Part shown: piece after piece, positions 36,951 to 46,100 of the stretch
How positions within the stretch are numbered: the stretch's first letter is position 1
Layout: each line of letters starts with the position of its first letter
Source of the DNA: Mycobacterium sp. IS-3022
GTDB taxonomy: Bacteria > Actinomycetota > Actinomycetes > Mycobacteriales > Mycobacteriaceae
Length of the DNA: 64,000 bases
Assembly (NCBI RefSeq): GCF_001500065.1
Contig: NZ_LQIN01000045.1
Span: 62,001-126,000 of the forward strand
Direction: 5' to 3'
Position numbers and translations under genes: made by a program
Notes under the pieces: model-generated
The model's database searches: none
What the model saw: only the letters and a program-made list of their open reading frames with translations
Told to the model about the DNA's origin: nothing

Positions 36951-37414
36951 AACCGCATCGAGTTGTGCCGATCGTCGGGCCCGAAACGCTCGTGCAGAGT
37001 TCGCAGCACGGCGGCGCAGGCGGCACGCTCGGCCGGATCGATGCGATCCAACACCCGGCGCAACTCGCGCCGTCGATACGCGGTCACCCGCCGGACCACA
37101 TCGCGGCCCCCGTCCGTCAACTCGAGGGTGACGACGCTGCGGTTGGCGGGGTCTCCGCCACGCACCAGATACCCGCGGGCATGCAACCGATCGGCCAGGC
37201 GGGTCACCGAGGAGCCCACCACGCCAAGGGCCTTGGCGCACTCCGACGACGTCGAGCGCCCAGCCCGCTGTAGCACCAGCAGCAGCCGAAACTGCGGCAG
37301 CGAGACGTCGACCTGTTCCACGCTGCGCAGCGCGACACCCACCAGGTCGCCGGTGGCCACCTCGAACGCCACGAGCTCGTCGAGCGGCGTCTTGGTCGTA
37401 TCACCCTTACGCAC
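36947..37414 (-). CDS. MarR-family transcriptional regulator
   Basis: 155 residues with a winged helix (QFRLLLVLQRAGRSTSSECAKALGVVGSSVTRLADRLHARGYLVR, then the wing GGDPANRSVVTLELT). One cysteine (C60 region, SSECAKAL) could sense oxidants. A palindrome TTGCA-TGG-TGCAA lies 10 bases upstream of its GTG start, so it probably represses itself. Similar palindromes upstream of the PAS and fur genes suggest a small local regulon. The first four bases of its 3' end overlap the LLM gene stop. Confidence 0.88.
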   Translation of the reverse strand: MRKGDTTKTPLDELVAFEVATGDLVGVALRSVEQVDVSLPQFRLLLVLQRAGRSTSSECAKALGVVGSSVTRLADRLHARGYLVRGGDPANRSVVTLELTDGGRDVVRRVTAYRRRELRRVLDRIDPAERAACAAVLRTLHERFGPDDRHNSMRF

Positions 37415-37424
37415 GTGCGAAGTA

Positions 37425-37437
37425 TTGCATGGTGCAA
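37425..37437. promoter_or_regulatory. TTGCA-N3-TGCAA palindrome upstream of marR
   Basis: Perfect 5-3-5 dyad, 10 bases before the MarR start. The same motif appears at 37900-37912 and, with one mismatch, at 37884-37896, both near the start of a different gene pair. Confidence 0.65.
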
Positions 37438-37453
37438 GCCCTGCAGACGTCCA

Positions 37454-37870
37454 TCAGTGGCGGGCCGCCAGCTGACGCCGTAGCTTCCTGGTCTCCTCGA
37501 AGCGCGCGGTGACATCGCGCAGGGTCGCTGCAATACCGAGCATCTCGTCATCGGCGCCGAACAGCGGCGCAATGGTGAACTCGACGGAGATGGTGCTGCC
37601 GTCGTTGCGCACCGCCGGTACCGCCAGGAGGTCACCGGCCCCGTAGCGGCTCTGCCCGGTGTCCATCACGTTCTGCCAACCCTTCCAGTGCCGTACGCGA
37701 AGCCGCTCGGGGATTATCAGGTCGAGTGACTGCCCGACGGCCTCGGCGGGGGTGTATCCGAAAATTCGTTGGGCACTGCCGTTCCAGAACGTGATGACGC
37801 CGTCGCGGTCCGCGCAGATGATCGCGTCAGGTCCGGTCAGAATCGCCGCGCCGACCAATGCGTCGTCCAT
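37454..37870 (-). CDS. Single-PAS-domain protein
   Basis: 138 residues, essentially one PAS domain: DAIICADRDGVITFWNGSAQRIFGYTPAEAVGQSLDLIIPERLRVRHW, ending in a short helix (LRDVTARFEETRKLRRQLAA). No effector domain, so it likely binds a small ligand, heme or flavin and signals by contact. ATG at 37870 is used; GTG 37876 is also possible. Divergent from fur; the spacer carries two MarR-type palindromes. Confidence 0.85.
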   Translation of the reverse strand: MDDALVGAAILTGPDAIICADRDGVITFWNGSAQRIFGYTPAEAVGQSLDLIIPERLRVRHWKGWQNVMDTGQSRYGAGDLLAVPAVRNDGSTISVEFTIAPLFGADDEMLGIAATLRDVTARFEETRKLRRQLAARH

Positions 37871-37883
37871 GTTCACCCCACGT

Positions 37884-37912
37884 TTGCATACCGCAACACT
37901 TGCAATATGCAA
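37884..37912. promoter_or_regulatory. Paired palindromes between the PAS gene and fur
   Basis: 37900-37912 is a perfect TTGCA-ATA-TGCAA (6-3-6 if flanks count). 37884-37896 is TTGCA-TAC-CGCAA with one mismatch. Centres are 16 bp apart, allowing two dimers to bind side by side. They match the palindrome before marR. Confidence 0.6.
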
Positions 37913-37968
37913 GAGAAGGTAGCAGAGTGGGACTTGAGTCGACCCAATCTCCGAAGGAGGGTGCGATC

Positions 37969-38409
37969 GTGACCCTCTGGCACGACAGGCTGCGGGCGTC
38001 GGGATTGCGGGTGACCAAACCACGTCTGGCGGTGCTGGCCGAGGTGAGCGAACACCCGCACGCCGACGTGGAGCGCATCACCGCGGGCGCGCGCAAACGC
38101 ATCGGATCCTTGTCGACACAGGCTGTTTACGACGTGCTCTACGCGCTGACCGATGCGGGCCTGTTGCGGCGCCTCGAGCCGGCGGGCTCACCGGCACGGT
38201 TCGAGCTCGAAACCGGTGACAACCACCATCATCTGGTCTGCAGGTCGTGCGGTGGGATCGCCGACGTCGACTGCGTCACCGGCGAGAAGCCCTGCCTGCG
38301 CGCCGGCGACCAGTCGGGCTACCTGATCGACCAAGCCGAGCTGACGTTCTGGGGCATCTGCCCCGACTGCCAAGTCCGTAACAGCCCAACTGATTGGAGA
38401 TCGGCATGA
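37969..38409 (+). CDS. Fur-family metal/peroxide-sensing repressor
   Basis: 146 residues from GTG 37969 (AAGGAGG upstream). The winged helix (1-80) has [13 protein letters not shown] and [12 protein letters not shown]. The dimer/metal domain has HHH at 86-88 and two CxxC zinc pairs, C91/C94 and C131/C134. The length equals mycobacterial FurA. It overlaps the catalase start as ATGA, so the two are coupled. The pairing of a Fur repressor with a monofunctional catalase resembles Streptomyces CatR-CatA rather than the mycobacterial furA-katG pair. Confidence 0.92.
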   Translation: MTLWHDRLRASGLRVTKPRLAVLAEVSEHPHADVERITAGARKRIGSLSTQAVYDVLYALTDAGLLRRLEPAGSPARFELETGDNHHHLVCRSCGGIADVDCVTGEKPCLRAGDQSGYLIDQAELTFWGICPDCQVRNSPTDWRSA

Positions 38410-39899
38410 CCACACCACGTTTCGGGTCGACCACCGGGTCCGGCGCACCGGCCGCCAGCGACCGCAACTCGTTGACGGTGGGCGCAGGCGGTCCGATCGT
38501 CCTGCACGATGTGCACTTCCTCGAACAGATGGCGCACTTCAACCGCGAGCGGGTGCCCGAGCGCAGTCCACACGCCAAGGGATCGGGGGCGTTCGGTGTC
38601 CTGAAGGTCACCGAGGACGTCTCGCAGTACACCAAGGCGGCGCTGTTCCAGAAGGGTGCCGAAACCGATCTGCTGGTGCGGTTCTCGACCGTCGCGGGCG
38701 AGCAGGGCAGCCCGGACACCTGGCGCGATGTACGCGGCTACGCGATGAAGTTCTACACCTCCGAGGGCAACTACGACATCGTCGGCAACAACACCCCGAT
38801 CTTCTTCCTGCGCGACCCGATCAAGTTTCCTCACTTCATCCGCAGCCAGAAGCGGCTGCCCGACTCCGGCTTGCGGTCCGCCCAGATGCAGTGGGATTTC
38901 TGGACTCTCAACCCCGAGTCGGCCCACCAGGTCACCTACCTCATGGGTCAGCGCGGGCTGCCGCGAACGTGGCGGCACATGAACGGTTACGGCTCGCACA
39001 CCTACATGTGGGTCAACGCCGGTGGCGAAAAGTTCTGGGTGAAGTACCACTTCCACACCCACCAGGGCATGGAATTTCTCACCAACGACGAAGCCGCGAC
39101 CATGGCCGGTGAGGACGCCGACTTCCACCGCCGCGACCTGTTCGACGCCATTGCCGCCGGCGACTATCCAAGCTGGCGGCTGTCGGTGCAGGTGATGCCG
39201 TACGCGGAGGCGGCCGACTATCGCTTCAACCCGTTCGACCTGACCAAGACCTGGTCGCACGCGGACTATCCACTGATCCCGGTCGGCATCTACACGCTCA
39301 ACCGCAATCCGGAGAACTTCTTCGCCGAGATCGAGCAGGCCGCGTTCTCGCCCGGAAACACCGTGCCGGGGGTCGGACTGTCGCCGGACAAGATGCTGCT
39401 GGGCCGAGCGTTCGCCTACAACGACGCTCAGCGCAACCGCATCGGCACCAACTTCCACCAACTGCCCGTCAACCGGCCCCGCCACGGGGTCGAGGTGAAC
39501 ACCTACATGTTCGACGGGCAGATGACCTACCACCACTCCGGCGACGCCGCGGTCTACGCGCCCAACAGCACCGGTCGGCCGTGGGCCGATACGACCGGAC
39601 CGGCAGAGGACGGTTGGGAGGCCGACGGCGAGTTGTTGCGCGCGGCATACTCGCTGCATTCCGAGGACGACGACTTCGGGCAGGCCGGCACGCTGGTACG
39701 CGAGGTCTGGGACGACGCACAGCGCAGCGCTGCGGTCGAGACGATCGCCGGGGCCCTGCTCGGCGGTGTCAGCGGCGACGTCCTGGACCGCGCGCTGCAG
39801 TTCTGGCGCAACATCGACGCCGACCTCGGCGCGCGCGTCGAAAAGGCCGTTCGCGCAGGCGATGTGCCCGAGCCCGTCGACGGCATGGGCGACGCGTAG
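38406..39899 (+). CDS. katA: Monofunctional heme catalase
   Basis: 497 residues; breaks down H2O2. Key residues: distal H56 (PERSPHAKG), N128/N129 (VGNNTPIFF) and proximal heme-ligand Y338 in [12 protein letters not shown]. It is a small-subunit type without the C-terminal flavodoxin-like domain. ATG 38406 follows GGAG and overlaps the fur stop. This is not KatG: it lacks the peroxidase architecture. A hairpin 12 bases downstream ends the transcript. Confidence 0.95.
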   Translation: MTTPRFGSTTGSGAPAASDRNSLTVGAGGPIVLHDVHFLEQMAHFNRERVPERSPHAKGSGAFGVLKVTEDVSQYTKAALFQKGAETDLLVRFSTVAGEQGSPDTWRDVRGYAMKFYTSEGNYDIVGNNTPIFFLRDPIKFPHFIRSQKRLPDSGLRSAQMQWDFWTLNPESAHQVTYLMGQRGLPRTWRHMNGYGSHTYMWVNAGGEKFWVKYHFHTHQGMEFLTNDEAATMAGEDADFHRRDLFDAIAAGDYPSWRLSVQVMPYAEAADYRFNPFDLTKTWSHADYPLIPVGIYTLNRNPENFFAEIEQAAFSPGNTVPGVGLSPDKMLLGRAFAYNDAQRNRIGTNFHQLPVNRPRHGVEVNTYMFDGQMTYHHSGDAAVYAPNSTGRPWADTTGPAEDGWEADGELLRAAYSLHSEDDDFGQAGTLVREVWDDAQRSAAVETIAGALLGGVSGDVLDRALQFWRNIDADLGARVEKAVRAGDVPEPVDGMGDA

Positions 39900-39910
39900 G
39901 CCGCCTCACC

Positions 39911-39943
39911 AGAGCCGGGTTCCGGGACACGGGACCCGGCTCT
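39911..39943 (+). terminator. Terminator hairpin after katA
   Basis: AGAGCCGGGT (39911-39920) pairs with ACCCGGCTCT (39934-39943), 10 bp, loop 13, followed by TGCG. No U run. Confidence 0.7.
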
Positions 39944-40003
39944 TGCGTCGGCGACCACCGCATTACTAGGATATCCAACTATCTATCAGTGAAGGGCACG
40001 CTC

Positions 40004-41524
40004 ATGAGCACACAGATTCCGCATTTCATCGACGGCAAGCGCACGAACGGCCAGTCGAGCCGCACCGCCGACGTCTTCAATCCCAGCACCGGCGAGGTGC
40101 AGGCTCAGGTGGCGATGGCATCGGCCGCGGATGTGGACGCCGCGGTGGCGGGCGCCGCGGAGGCGCAGAAGGCATGGGCGGCGTGGAATCCGCAGCGCCG
40201 TGCCCGTGTGCTGATGAAGTTCATCGAGCTGGTCAACCAGAACGCGGACGAACTCGCCGACATGCTCTCCCTCGAGCACGGCAAGACCCACGCCGACTCC
40301 CTCGGCGACATCCAGCGCGGGCTGGAGGTCATCGAGTTCTCGGTCGGAATCCCCCACCTGCTCAAGGGCGAGTTCACCGAGGGTGCGGGCACCGGCATCG
40401 ACGTGTACTCGCTGCGCCAGCCACTCGGCGTGGTCGCGGGCATCACGCCGTTCAACTTCCCCGCCATGATCCCGCTCTGGAAGGCCGGACCCGCGCTGGC
40501 GTGTGGCAACGCGTTCATCCTCAAGCCGTCCGAGCGCGATCCCTCGGTTCCGGTCCGGCTCGCCGAGTTGTTCCTCGAAGCCGGCCTACCTCCGGGCGTG
40601 TTCCAGGTGGTGCAGGGCGATAAGGAGGCCGTCGACGCGATCCTCGAGCATCCGGTCATCCAGGCGGTCGGCTTCGTCGGCAGCTCCGACATCGCGCAGT
40701 ACATCTACTCGACCGCGACGGCAAGCGGCAAGCGCGCCCAGTGCTTCGGGGGCGCCAAGAACCACATGATCGTGATGCCCGACGCGGACCTCGACCAGGC
40801 CGTTGACGCCTTGATCGGCGCCGGCTACGGCAGCGCGGGTGAGCGCTGCATGGCGATCAGCGTGGCCGTGCCCGTCGGCGAGGAAACCGCCAACCGCCTG
40901 CGCGCCCGGCTCGCCGAGCGCGTCGCCGAACTGCGCGTCGGTCACAGCCTCGACCCCAAGGCCACCTACGGTCCGCTCGTCACCGAGGCGGCGCTCAAGC
41001 GGGTGCGCGGCTACATCGACGCGGGTGTCGAGGCCGGTGCCGAGATCGTGGTCGACGGCCGCGAACGCACCAGCGACGACATGCAATTCGGTGATGCCAG
41101 CCTCGAGGGCGGCTTCTTCATCGGGCCGACCCTGTTCGACCATGTCACCACCGACATGTCCATCTACACCGACGAGATCTTCGGCCCGGTGCTGTGCATC
41201 GTGCGGGCCCACGACTATGAGGAAGCGTTGAGGCTTCCCTCCGAGCACGAGTACGGCAACGGCGTGGCCATCTTCACCCGCGACGGCGATGCGGCTCGCG
41301 ACTTCGTCTCCCGGGTGCAGGTCGGCATGGTCGGCGTCAACGTGCCGATCCCGGTTCCGGTGGCGTACCACACCTTCGGTGGCTGGAAGCGGTCCGGCTT
41401 CGGCGACCTCAATCAGCATGGGCCGCACTCGATCCTGTTCTACACCAAGACGAAGACCGTCACGCAGCGGTGGCCGTCGGGCATCAAGGACGGCGCCGAG
41501 TTCGTCATCCCGACCATGAAGTAG
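40004..41524 (+). CDS. mmsA: Methylmalonate-semialdehyde dehydrogenase (acylating)
   Basis: Converts methylmalonate semialdehyde to propionyl-CoA using CoA and NAD+ (valine and pyrimidine breakdown). 506 residues. The catalytic cysteine is in GERCMAIS; FGGAKNHMIVMPDAD has the asparagine typical of CoA-acylating members in place of the general base glutamate. ATG 40004 with GAAGGG upstream. First gene of mmsA-fadE-mmsB, the order of Rv0753c-Rv0752c-Rv0751c. Confidence 0.95.
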   Translation: MSTQIPHFIDGKRTNGQSSRTADVFNPSTGEVQAQVAMASAADVDAAVAGAAEAQKAWAAWNPQRRARVLMKFIELVNQNADELADMLSLEHGKTHADSLGDIQRGLEVIEFSVGIPHLLKGEFTEGAGTGIDVYSLRQPLGVVAGITPFNFPAMIPLWKAGPALACGNAFILKPSERDPSVPVRLAELFLEAGLPPGVFQVVQGDKEAVDAILEHPVIQAVGFVGSSDIAQYIYSTATASGKRAQCFGGAKNHMIVMPDADLDQAVDALIGAGYGSAGERCMAISVAVPVGEETANRLRARLAERVAELRVGHSLDPKATYGPLVTEAALKRVRGYIDAGVEAGAEIVVDGRERTSDDMQFGDASLEGGFFIGPTLFDHVTTDMSIYTDEIFGPVLCIVRAHDYEEALRLPSEHEYGNGVAIFTRDGDAARDFVSRVQVGMVGVNVPIPVPVAYHTFGGWKRSGFGDLNQHGPHSILFYTKTKTVTQRWPSGIKDGAEFVIPTMK

Positions 41525-41559
41525 CGCCCGACGAGCGCTCGCGCGAGGAGAAAGCAGCG

Positions 41560-42726
41560 GTGGACTACTTCGGCTTCGACGACGACGAACGCGTGATCGC
41601 CGAGACGGCGGCCGCGTTCGCCGAGAAGCGCCTCGCGCCACACGCTTTGGAGTGGGATGCCACCAAGCACTTCCCCACCGACGTGTTGCGCGAGGCCGCG
41701 GAACTGGGGATGGCGGCGATCTACTGCCGCGACGACGTCGGTGGCAGCGAGTTGCGACGGCTGGACGCCGTGCGGATCTTCGAGCAACTCGCGGCGGCCG
41801 ACCCGACCGTCGCGGCGTTCCTGTCGATCCACAACATGTGCGCCTGGATGGTCGACACTTACGGCACCCACGAACAACGCAAGACGTGGGTGCCGCGGCT
41901 GGCGTCGATGGAGCTGATCGCCAGCTACTGCCTGACCGAACCCGGTGCCGGCTCCGACGCAAGCGCGTTGCGCACCAGGGCCGTCCGTGACGGCGACCAT
42001 TACGTCCTCGACGGCGTCAAGCAGTTCATCTCGGGCGCCGGGTCGTCGAATCTGTACATCGTGATGGCTCGCACCGGCGGTGACGGGCCCCGGGGCATCT
42101 CGACGTTCCTCGTCGAAAAGGACACTCCCGGGCTGAGTTTCGGCACCGACGAAGACAAAATGGGCTGGCACGCCCAGCCCACCGCACAAGTGATCTTCGA
42201 CAACGTTCGGGTGTCCGCCGAAGCGATGCTCGGGGGCGCCGACGGCGAGGGTGCAGGCTTCGGGATCGCGATGAACGGCCTCAACGGCGGCCGCATCAAC
42301 ATCGCCGCCTGCTCGCTCGGCGGCGCCCAGGCCGCCTACGACAAAGCCGCCGCCTATGTGCGCGACCGGGAGGCGTTCGGCGGCGCACTGCTCGACGAGC
42401 CCACCATCCGGTTCACCCTCGCCGACATGGTCACCACGCTTGAGGCATCGCGAAACCTGTTGTGGCGCGCGGCCCGAGCGCTCGACGAGAACCACCCGGA
42501 CAAGGTGGAGTTGTGCGCGATGGCCAAGCGCTACGTCACCGACTCGTGTTTCACCGTCGCTGACCAGGCGCTGCAACTGCACGGCGGCTACGGCTACCTC
42601 ACCGAGTACGGGCTGGAGAAGATCGTCCGGGATCTGCGGGTACACCGGATCCTCGAGGGCACCAACGAAATCATGCGCGTGGTCATCGGGCGGTCTCAGG
42701 CCGCCAAGGTGCGCGAATCGGCATAG
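41560..42726 (+). CDS. Acyl-CoA dehydrogenase, probably isobutyryl-CoA dehydrogenase (FadE9-like)
   Basis: FAD-dependent oxidation of a branched acyl-CoA. 388 residues from GTG 41560 (GAGGAG upstream). Acyl-CoA dehydrogenase signatures: SYCLTEPGAGSDASALRT and LQLHGGYGYLTEYGLEKIVRDLRVHRILEGTNEIMR, with the catalytic glutamate in the last segment. Between mmsA and mmsB, so a valine-pathway isobutyryl-CoA substrate is likely, but specificity is inferred from context. Confidence 0.9.
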   Translation: MDYFGFDDDERVIAETAAAFAEKRLAPHALEWDATKHFPTDVLREAAELGMAAIYCRDDVGGSELRRLDAVRIFEQLAAADPTVAAFLSIHNMCAWMVDTYGTHEQRKTWVPRLASMELIASYCLTEPGAGSDASALRTRAVRDGDHYVLDGVKQFISGAGSSNLYIVMARTGGDGPRGISTFLVEKDTPGLSFGTDEDKMGWHAQPTAQVIFDNVRVSAEAMLGGADGEGAGFGIAMNGLNGGRINIAACSLGGAQAAYDKAAAYVRDREAFGGALLDEPTIRFTLADMVTTLEASRNLLWRAARALDENHPDKVELCAMAKRYVTDSCFTVADQALQLHGGYGYLTEYGLEKIVRDLRVHRILEGTNEIMRVVIGRSQAAKVRESA

Positions 42727-42745
42727 CGTCGGAACAGGAGAGCAC

Positions 42746-43621
42746 ATGAGCACAGTGGCGTTTCTGGGGCTCGGCCACATGGGCGGGCCGATGGCGGCGA
42801 ACCTGCTCGCCGCCGGGCACGCCGTGCACGGCTTCGACCCGGTGCCCGCGTTGAAGGACGCCGCCGCCGGCAAGGGCGCATCGGTGTTCGACAGCGGCGC
42901 AGAGGCGGTCGCCGCGGCCGACGTCGTCATCACCTCGCTGCCCAACGGCGACATCGTGAAGGCCTGCTACGCAGAGGTGTTGCCCGCCGCGCGCGAAGGG
43001 GCGCTGTTCATCGACACCTCCACGATCTCCGTCGACGACGCCCGCACCATCAACAAGCAGGCGGCCGACCGCGGCTTCGCCCAGTTGGACGCACCGGTTT
43101 CCGGCGGGGTGAAGGGCGCGACGGCGGGCACGCTGGCGTTCATGGTCGGAGGTGAAGAGTCGGCGGTCGAGCAGGCTCGTCCGGTGCTGGAACCGTTGGC
43201 GGGCAAGATCATCCACTGCGGCGCCGCCGGCACCGGCCAAGCCGCCAAACTGTGCAACAACATGGTGCTCGCCGTGCAGCAGATCGCGATCGGTGAGGCG
43301 TTCGTGCTGGCGGAGAAGCTGGGCCTGTCGGCGCAGTCGCTGTTCGACGTGATCACCGGCGCCACCGGCAACTGCTGGGCGGTGCACACGAATTGCCCCG
43401 TGCCAGGGCCGGTTCCGACGTCACCTGCGAACAACGACTTCAAGCCCGGCTTCGCGACCGCTCTGATGAACAAAGACCTCGGACTGGCGATGAACGCGGT
43501 CAAGTCCACGGGCTCGAACGCGCCGCTGGGCAGCCACGCCGCGGAGATCTACGCCAAATTCGCCGCCGACCACGCGGACAAGGACTTCAGCGCCGTGATC
43601 AAAGTGCTCCGCGAAAGCTGA
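42746..43621 (+). CDS. mmsB: 3-hydroxyisobutyrate dehydrogenase
   Basis: NAD+-dependent oxidation of 3-hydroxyisobutyrate to methylmalonate semialdehyde, the substrate of MmsA. 291 residues, Rossmann GLGHMGGPMA (8-17), substrate loop DAPVSGGVKGA, and the catalytic lysine in GTGQAAKLCNN. ATG 42746 follows GGAG. Ends 12 bases before the converging nitroreductase. Confidence 0.94.
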   Translation: MSTVAFLGLGHMGGPMAANLLAAGHAVHGFDPVPALKDAAAGKGASVFDSGAEAVAAADVVITSLPNGDIVKACYAEVLPAAREGALFIDTSTISVDDARTINKQAADRGFAQLDAPVSGGVKGATAGTLAFMVGGEESAVEQARPVLEPLAGKIIHCGAAGTGQAAKLCNNMVLAVQQIAIGEAFVLAEKLGLSAQSLFDVITGATGNCWAVHTNCPVPGPVPTSPANNDFKPGFATALMNKDLGLAMNAVKSTGSNAPLGSHAAEIYAKFAADHADKDFSAVIKVLRES

Positions 43622-43633
43622 TCCAAAGCTGAT

Positions 43634-44335
43634 TCAGAGCGTGCCCGCTCGCCCGTCGAGCCAGGCACGCTTGCCGTAGCCGTCGAGGTGGGCAACTTCG
43701 GTGACCGGTTTGCGCGTCGTCGGCCCGTACCGACCACGCGGCCAGCCGAGGGGGACGACACATACGGGTGTCACCGTCAGCGGCAGCCCCAGGGTTCGGC
43801 GCGCGGATGTCACGCTCCACAGCGGCAGGGTGATCAGCGACGCACCGAGCCCCATCGCCCGCGCGGCGAGCAGCAGGTTCTGCACGCTCGGGTAAATCGA
43901 TCCGAAGAACGACGATTCACCGACGAAAGGCGACGGCACGTACGGCAACCGCATACCGCCGCGCAGACACGGCACGACGAGGACGGGTATCTCACTGAAA
44001 TGATCGACCTGCCACTGCACGGCCCGCAGAATCTTCAGCATCGACTCGTCACCGGCGGCGACGCGCCGGCCGAGTCCGCCGTAGAGCGACCAGGCTTGCC
44101 GGTAACGTTTGCCGAGCGCGTCCTTGACAACCTGGTCCTTCACCACGATGAACTCCCAGTTCTGCCCGTTCGAACCGGTGGGGGCCCGCAAGGCCAGCTC
44201 GATGCACTTCAGCACGACGGCATCGTCGACCGGATCGGGAAGAACGCGGCGCACCGCACGCTGGGTCATCATTGCCTCGACCAGCGGCATGTCGAGCCGG
44301 GCGAGCGCTTCGTCAGTTGTGGGGATGTCGGTCAT
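43634..44335 (-). CDS. Nitroreductase-family flavoprotein
   Basis: 233 residues, FMN-binding. The opening motif MTQRAVRRVLPDPVDD and the SNGQNWEFIVVKD segment (flavin contact) are family hallmarks, and LLLAARAMGLGASLITLPL follows. The ATG at 44335 is chosen as the start just before the conserved body. It follows the HAD gene by 16 bases on the same strand, suggesting one transcript. Substrate unknown. Confidence 0.85.
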   Translation of the reverse strand: MTDIPTTDEALARLDMPLVEAMMTQRAVRRVLPDPVDDAVVLKCIELALRAPTGSNGQNWEFIVVKDQVVKDALGKRYRQAWSLYGGLGRRVAAGDESMLKILRAVQWQVDHFSEIPVLVVPCLRGGMRLPYVPSPFVGESSFFGSIYPSVQNLLLAARAMGLGASLITLPLWSVTSARRTLGLPLTVTPVCVVPLGWPRGRYGPTTRKPVTEVAHLDGYGKRAWLDGRAGTL

Positions 44336-44351
44336 GTGACCGACGCTACCG

Positions 44352-45155
44352 CTACGCGGCGGCGGGCTTGCGGACCTTCCACCAATTCGCATGCAGCCGT
44401 TGGCAATCCGCGACGGTCAACGGAGGCTCGCCTGCGTAGTCCGGCCGCACCGCCAGGGCGGTCGGGATGTCGGGGGTGCCCTCGCCGGTGACCACCACGG
44501 TGGCCAGGCCCGCGGCGTTCGCGGCTCGCAGCCCGCAGGCCGAACCGGTCACGGCGATCGCGTCCTCGGCGGACAGGCCCAGTTCGTCGAGTGCGTGACG
44601 ATGTGCTTCGGGGTCGGGCATCGGCTTGGTGATGTCTTCGGTGGTGACAACGGTCTCGACCAGCCCCTCGCCGACCAGTTGCCGCACCAGTGGCTCTGCC
44701 CAAGCGCGCCTGCCATTGGTCACGACGGCCAGCTGGACGCCGGCGCGGACCGCGTCCATCACGAAGTCGACCAGACCGGGTCGCGGTGAGAGGTCGCGTT
44801 CGAGGATCAACTCGTCGAACATCATTGCCTTGGTCGTGTAGATGTCGTCGGCCAGCAGCGCGGTCAGCACATCGGACTCGGTGGCGACGCAGCGCTTGCG
44901 CAGTTCCGCGGCAATGCGCTGGCGCTCGTCGGTCAGTGCCAGCAGCTGCCGGTACCGGGCCACCGACCACTGACAGTCCAGGCCGTGTGCCGCGAAGGCC
45001 GCGTTGTAGGCCACGCGGTGGCCGTCGCATTCGATGTCGGTCAGCGCGTCGAGGTCGAAGACCACGGCGCGGATGGAACAGCCCGGCCCGGTGGGCGATG
45101 CGCAGTCCCACCAGAACCGGCCGGCGCGCCACGTCGTCTCATGCGTTGTCGGCAT
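44352..45155 (-). CDS. HAD-superfamily hydrolase (phosphatase-like)
   Basis: 267 residues. HAD motif I is FDLDALTD with the nucleophile DLD; motif II is in AVVTNGRRAWAEP; motif III/IV lies around TKPMPDPEAHRHALDELG. The helical cap domain after motif I is of the beta-phosphoglucomutase-like class. The usual DGT after DLD is changed to DALTD, so catalysis may be altered. ATG 45155 is the likely start. Confidence 0.8.
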   Translation of the reverse strand: MPTTHETTWRAGRFWWDCASPTGPGCSIRAVVFDLDALTDIECDGHRVAYNAAFAAHGLDCQWSVARYRQLLALTDERQRIAAELRKRCVATESDVLTALLADDIYTTKAMMFDELILERDLSPRPGLVDFVMDAVRAGVQLAVVTNGRRAWAEPLVRQLVGEGLVETVVTTEDITKPMPDPEAHRHALDELGLSAEDAIAVTGSACGLRAANAAGLATVVVTGEGTPDIPTALAVRPDYAGEPPLTVADCQRLHANWWKVRKPAAA

Positions 45156-45261
45156 GCAGACAAGGGTGGCCGATGTCACATGTTCCCGACCTCCCCCAAT
45201 CGGGGGATCGGCGATGCCAAGTTGCGCTACCACGGCAAACGGCACCTCTAAGGTTGGTGCC

Positions 45262-45924
45262 ATGCCGAGCAGCCCCCCGGTGCGATTAGTGCTGGTCGAC
45301 GATCACGAAATGGTCATCGAAGGCCTCAAGGCCATGCTCGCGGCGTTCTCGGATCGGGTGCAGGTGGTCGGGCAGGCCGTGGGCGCTGAGCGAGCGCTCA
45401 GCGTCGTCGACGAACTCGACCCCGACATCGTGTTGTCCGACGTCCGCATGCAGGGCTCGAGCGGACTCGACCTGTGCCTGGAGCTGCGCGAGCGCAAGCC
45501 GGAGCGCAAGGTCGTGATGCTGTCGGTCTACGACGACGAGCAGTACCTGTTTCAGGCGCTGCGGGTCGGGGCGTCGGGTTATCTGCTCAAGAGCATCAGC
45601 AGCGACGAGTTGGTGCGCCAGTTGGAGTTCGTCCACCGCGGCGAGACCGCGATCGACCCCGGGATGGCGGCCCGCGCCGTCGACACCGCGGCGCGGCTGC
45701 AGCGCGACGAGTTCTGGCCCGGCGCCCGGCAGGGGCTCACCCAACGCGAGAGCGAGATCCTGTCGTTCGTCGTCAACGGGCTGTCCAACCGCGCCATCGC
45801 CACCAAGCTGGTGATCGGCGACGAGACCGTCAAGACGCACCTCAGCTCGATCTACCGCAAGCTGGGGGTCAGCGACCGCACCGGCGCGGTGGCGACGGCA
45901 CTGCGGGAAGGGATCTACCATTGA
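45262..45924 (+). CDS. NarL/LuxR-family response regulator
   Basis: 220 residues. The receiver has DDHE at the start and phospho-acceptor D in VLSDVRMQGSSG, with K in GYLLKSISS. The C-terminal LuxR helix-turn-helix is LTQRESEILSFVVNGLSNRAIATKLVIGDETVKTHLSSIYRKLGVSDRTGA. ATG 45262. Its partner kinase is at 47260, on the other side of a TnpB element. The last codon and stop appear to come from the element's right end (boundary about 45921), so the C-terminus may be slightly altered. Confidence 0.9.
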   Translation: MPSSPPVRLVLVDDHEMVIEGLKAMLAAFSDRVQVVGQAVGAERALSVVDELDPDIVLSDVRMQGSSGLDLCLELRERKPERKVVMLSVYDDEQYLFQALRVGASGYLLKSISSDELVRQLEFVHRGETAIDPGMAARAVDTAARLQRDEFWPGARQGLTQRESEILSFVVNGLSNRAIATKLVIGDETVKTHLSSIYRKLGVSDRTGAVATALREGIYH

Positions 45925-46100
45925 CGTCCTCCCCACACCCAAGCCGGGGATTCCAACTCACATCCCCCTACGCGGCAGGGTTAGCGAGTTGAGGTTCACG
46001 GTTCACAGACTGCCCGTCGGCGAGGTCTCCCCGTGCAGTCACCGCCCGTCCGGCGGCGATATTACGCGCAGCATTCACATCGGCATTGCACGGTCCGGCA
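45921..46100 (-). ncRNA. Predicted omega RNA/reRNA of TnpB (approximate)
   Basis: TnpB families make a guide RNA from the 3' end of the tnpB transcript through the element right end, with the guide copied from the flank. Here that RNA would end at the GTCAA terminus (45921) and take its guide from TGGTAGATCCCTTCCCGCAG (minus strand, 45920-45901). The 5' limit is a guess. Confidence 0.4.

Noticed and set aside
34854-37241. Very long minus-strand ORF (795 codons) across the kinase and LLM genes
   Set aside because: It is antisense to genes with clear domain motifs, is rich in Arg/Val/Asp typical of complementary frames in high-GC DNA, and has no domain or Shine-Dalgarno support.
38319-39659. 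Minus-strand ORF (446 codons) across katA
   Set aside because: Antisense shadow of the catalase, which has all active-site residues in the plus strand.
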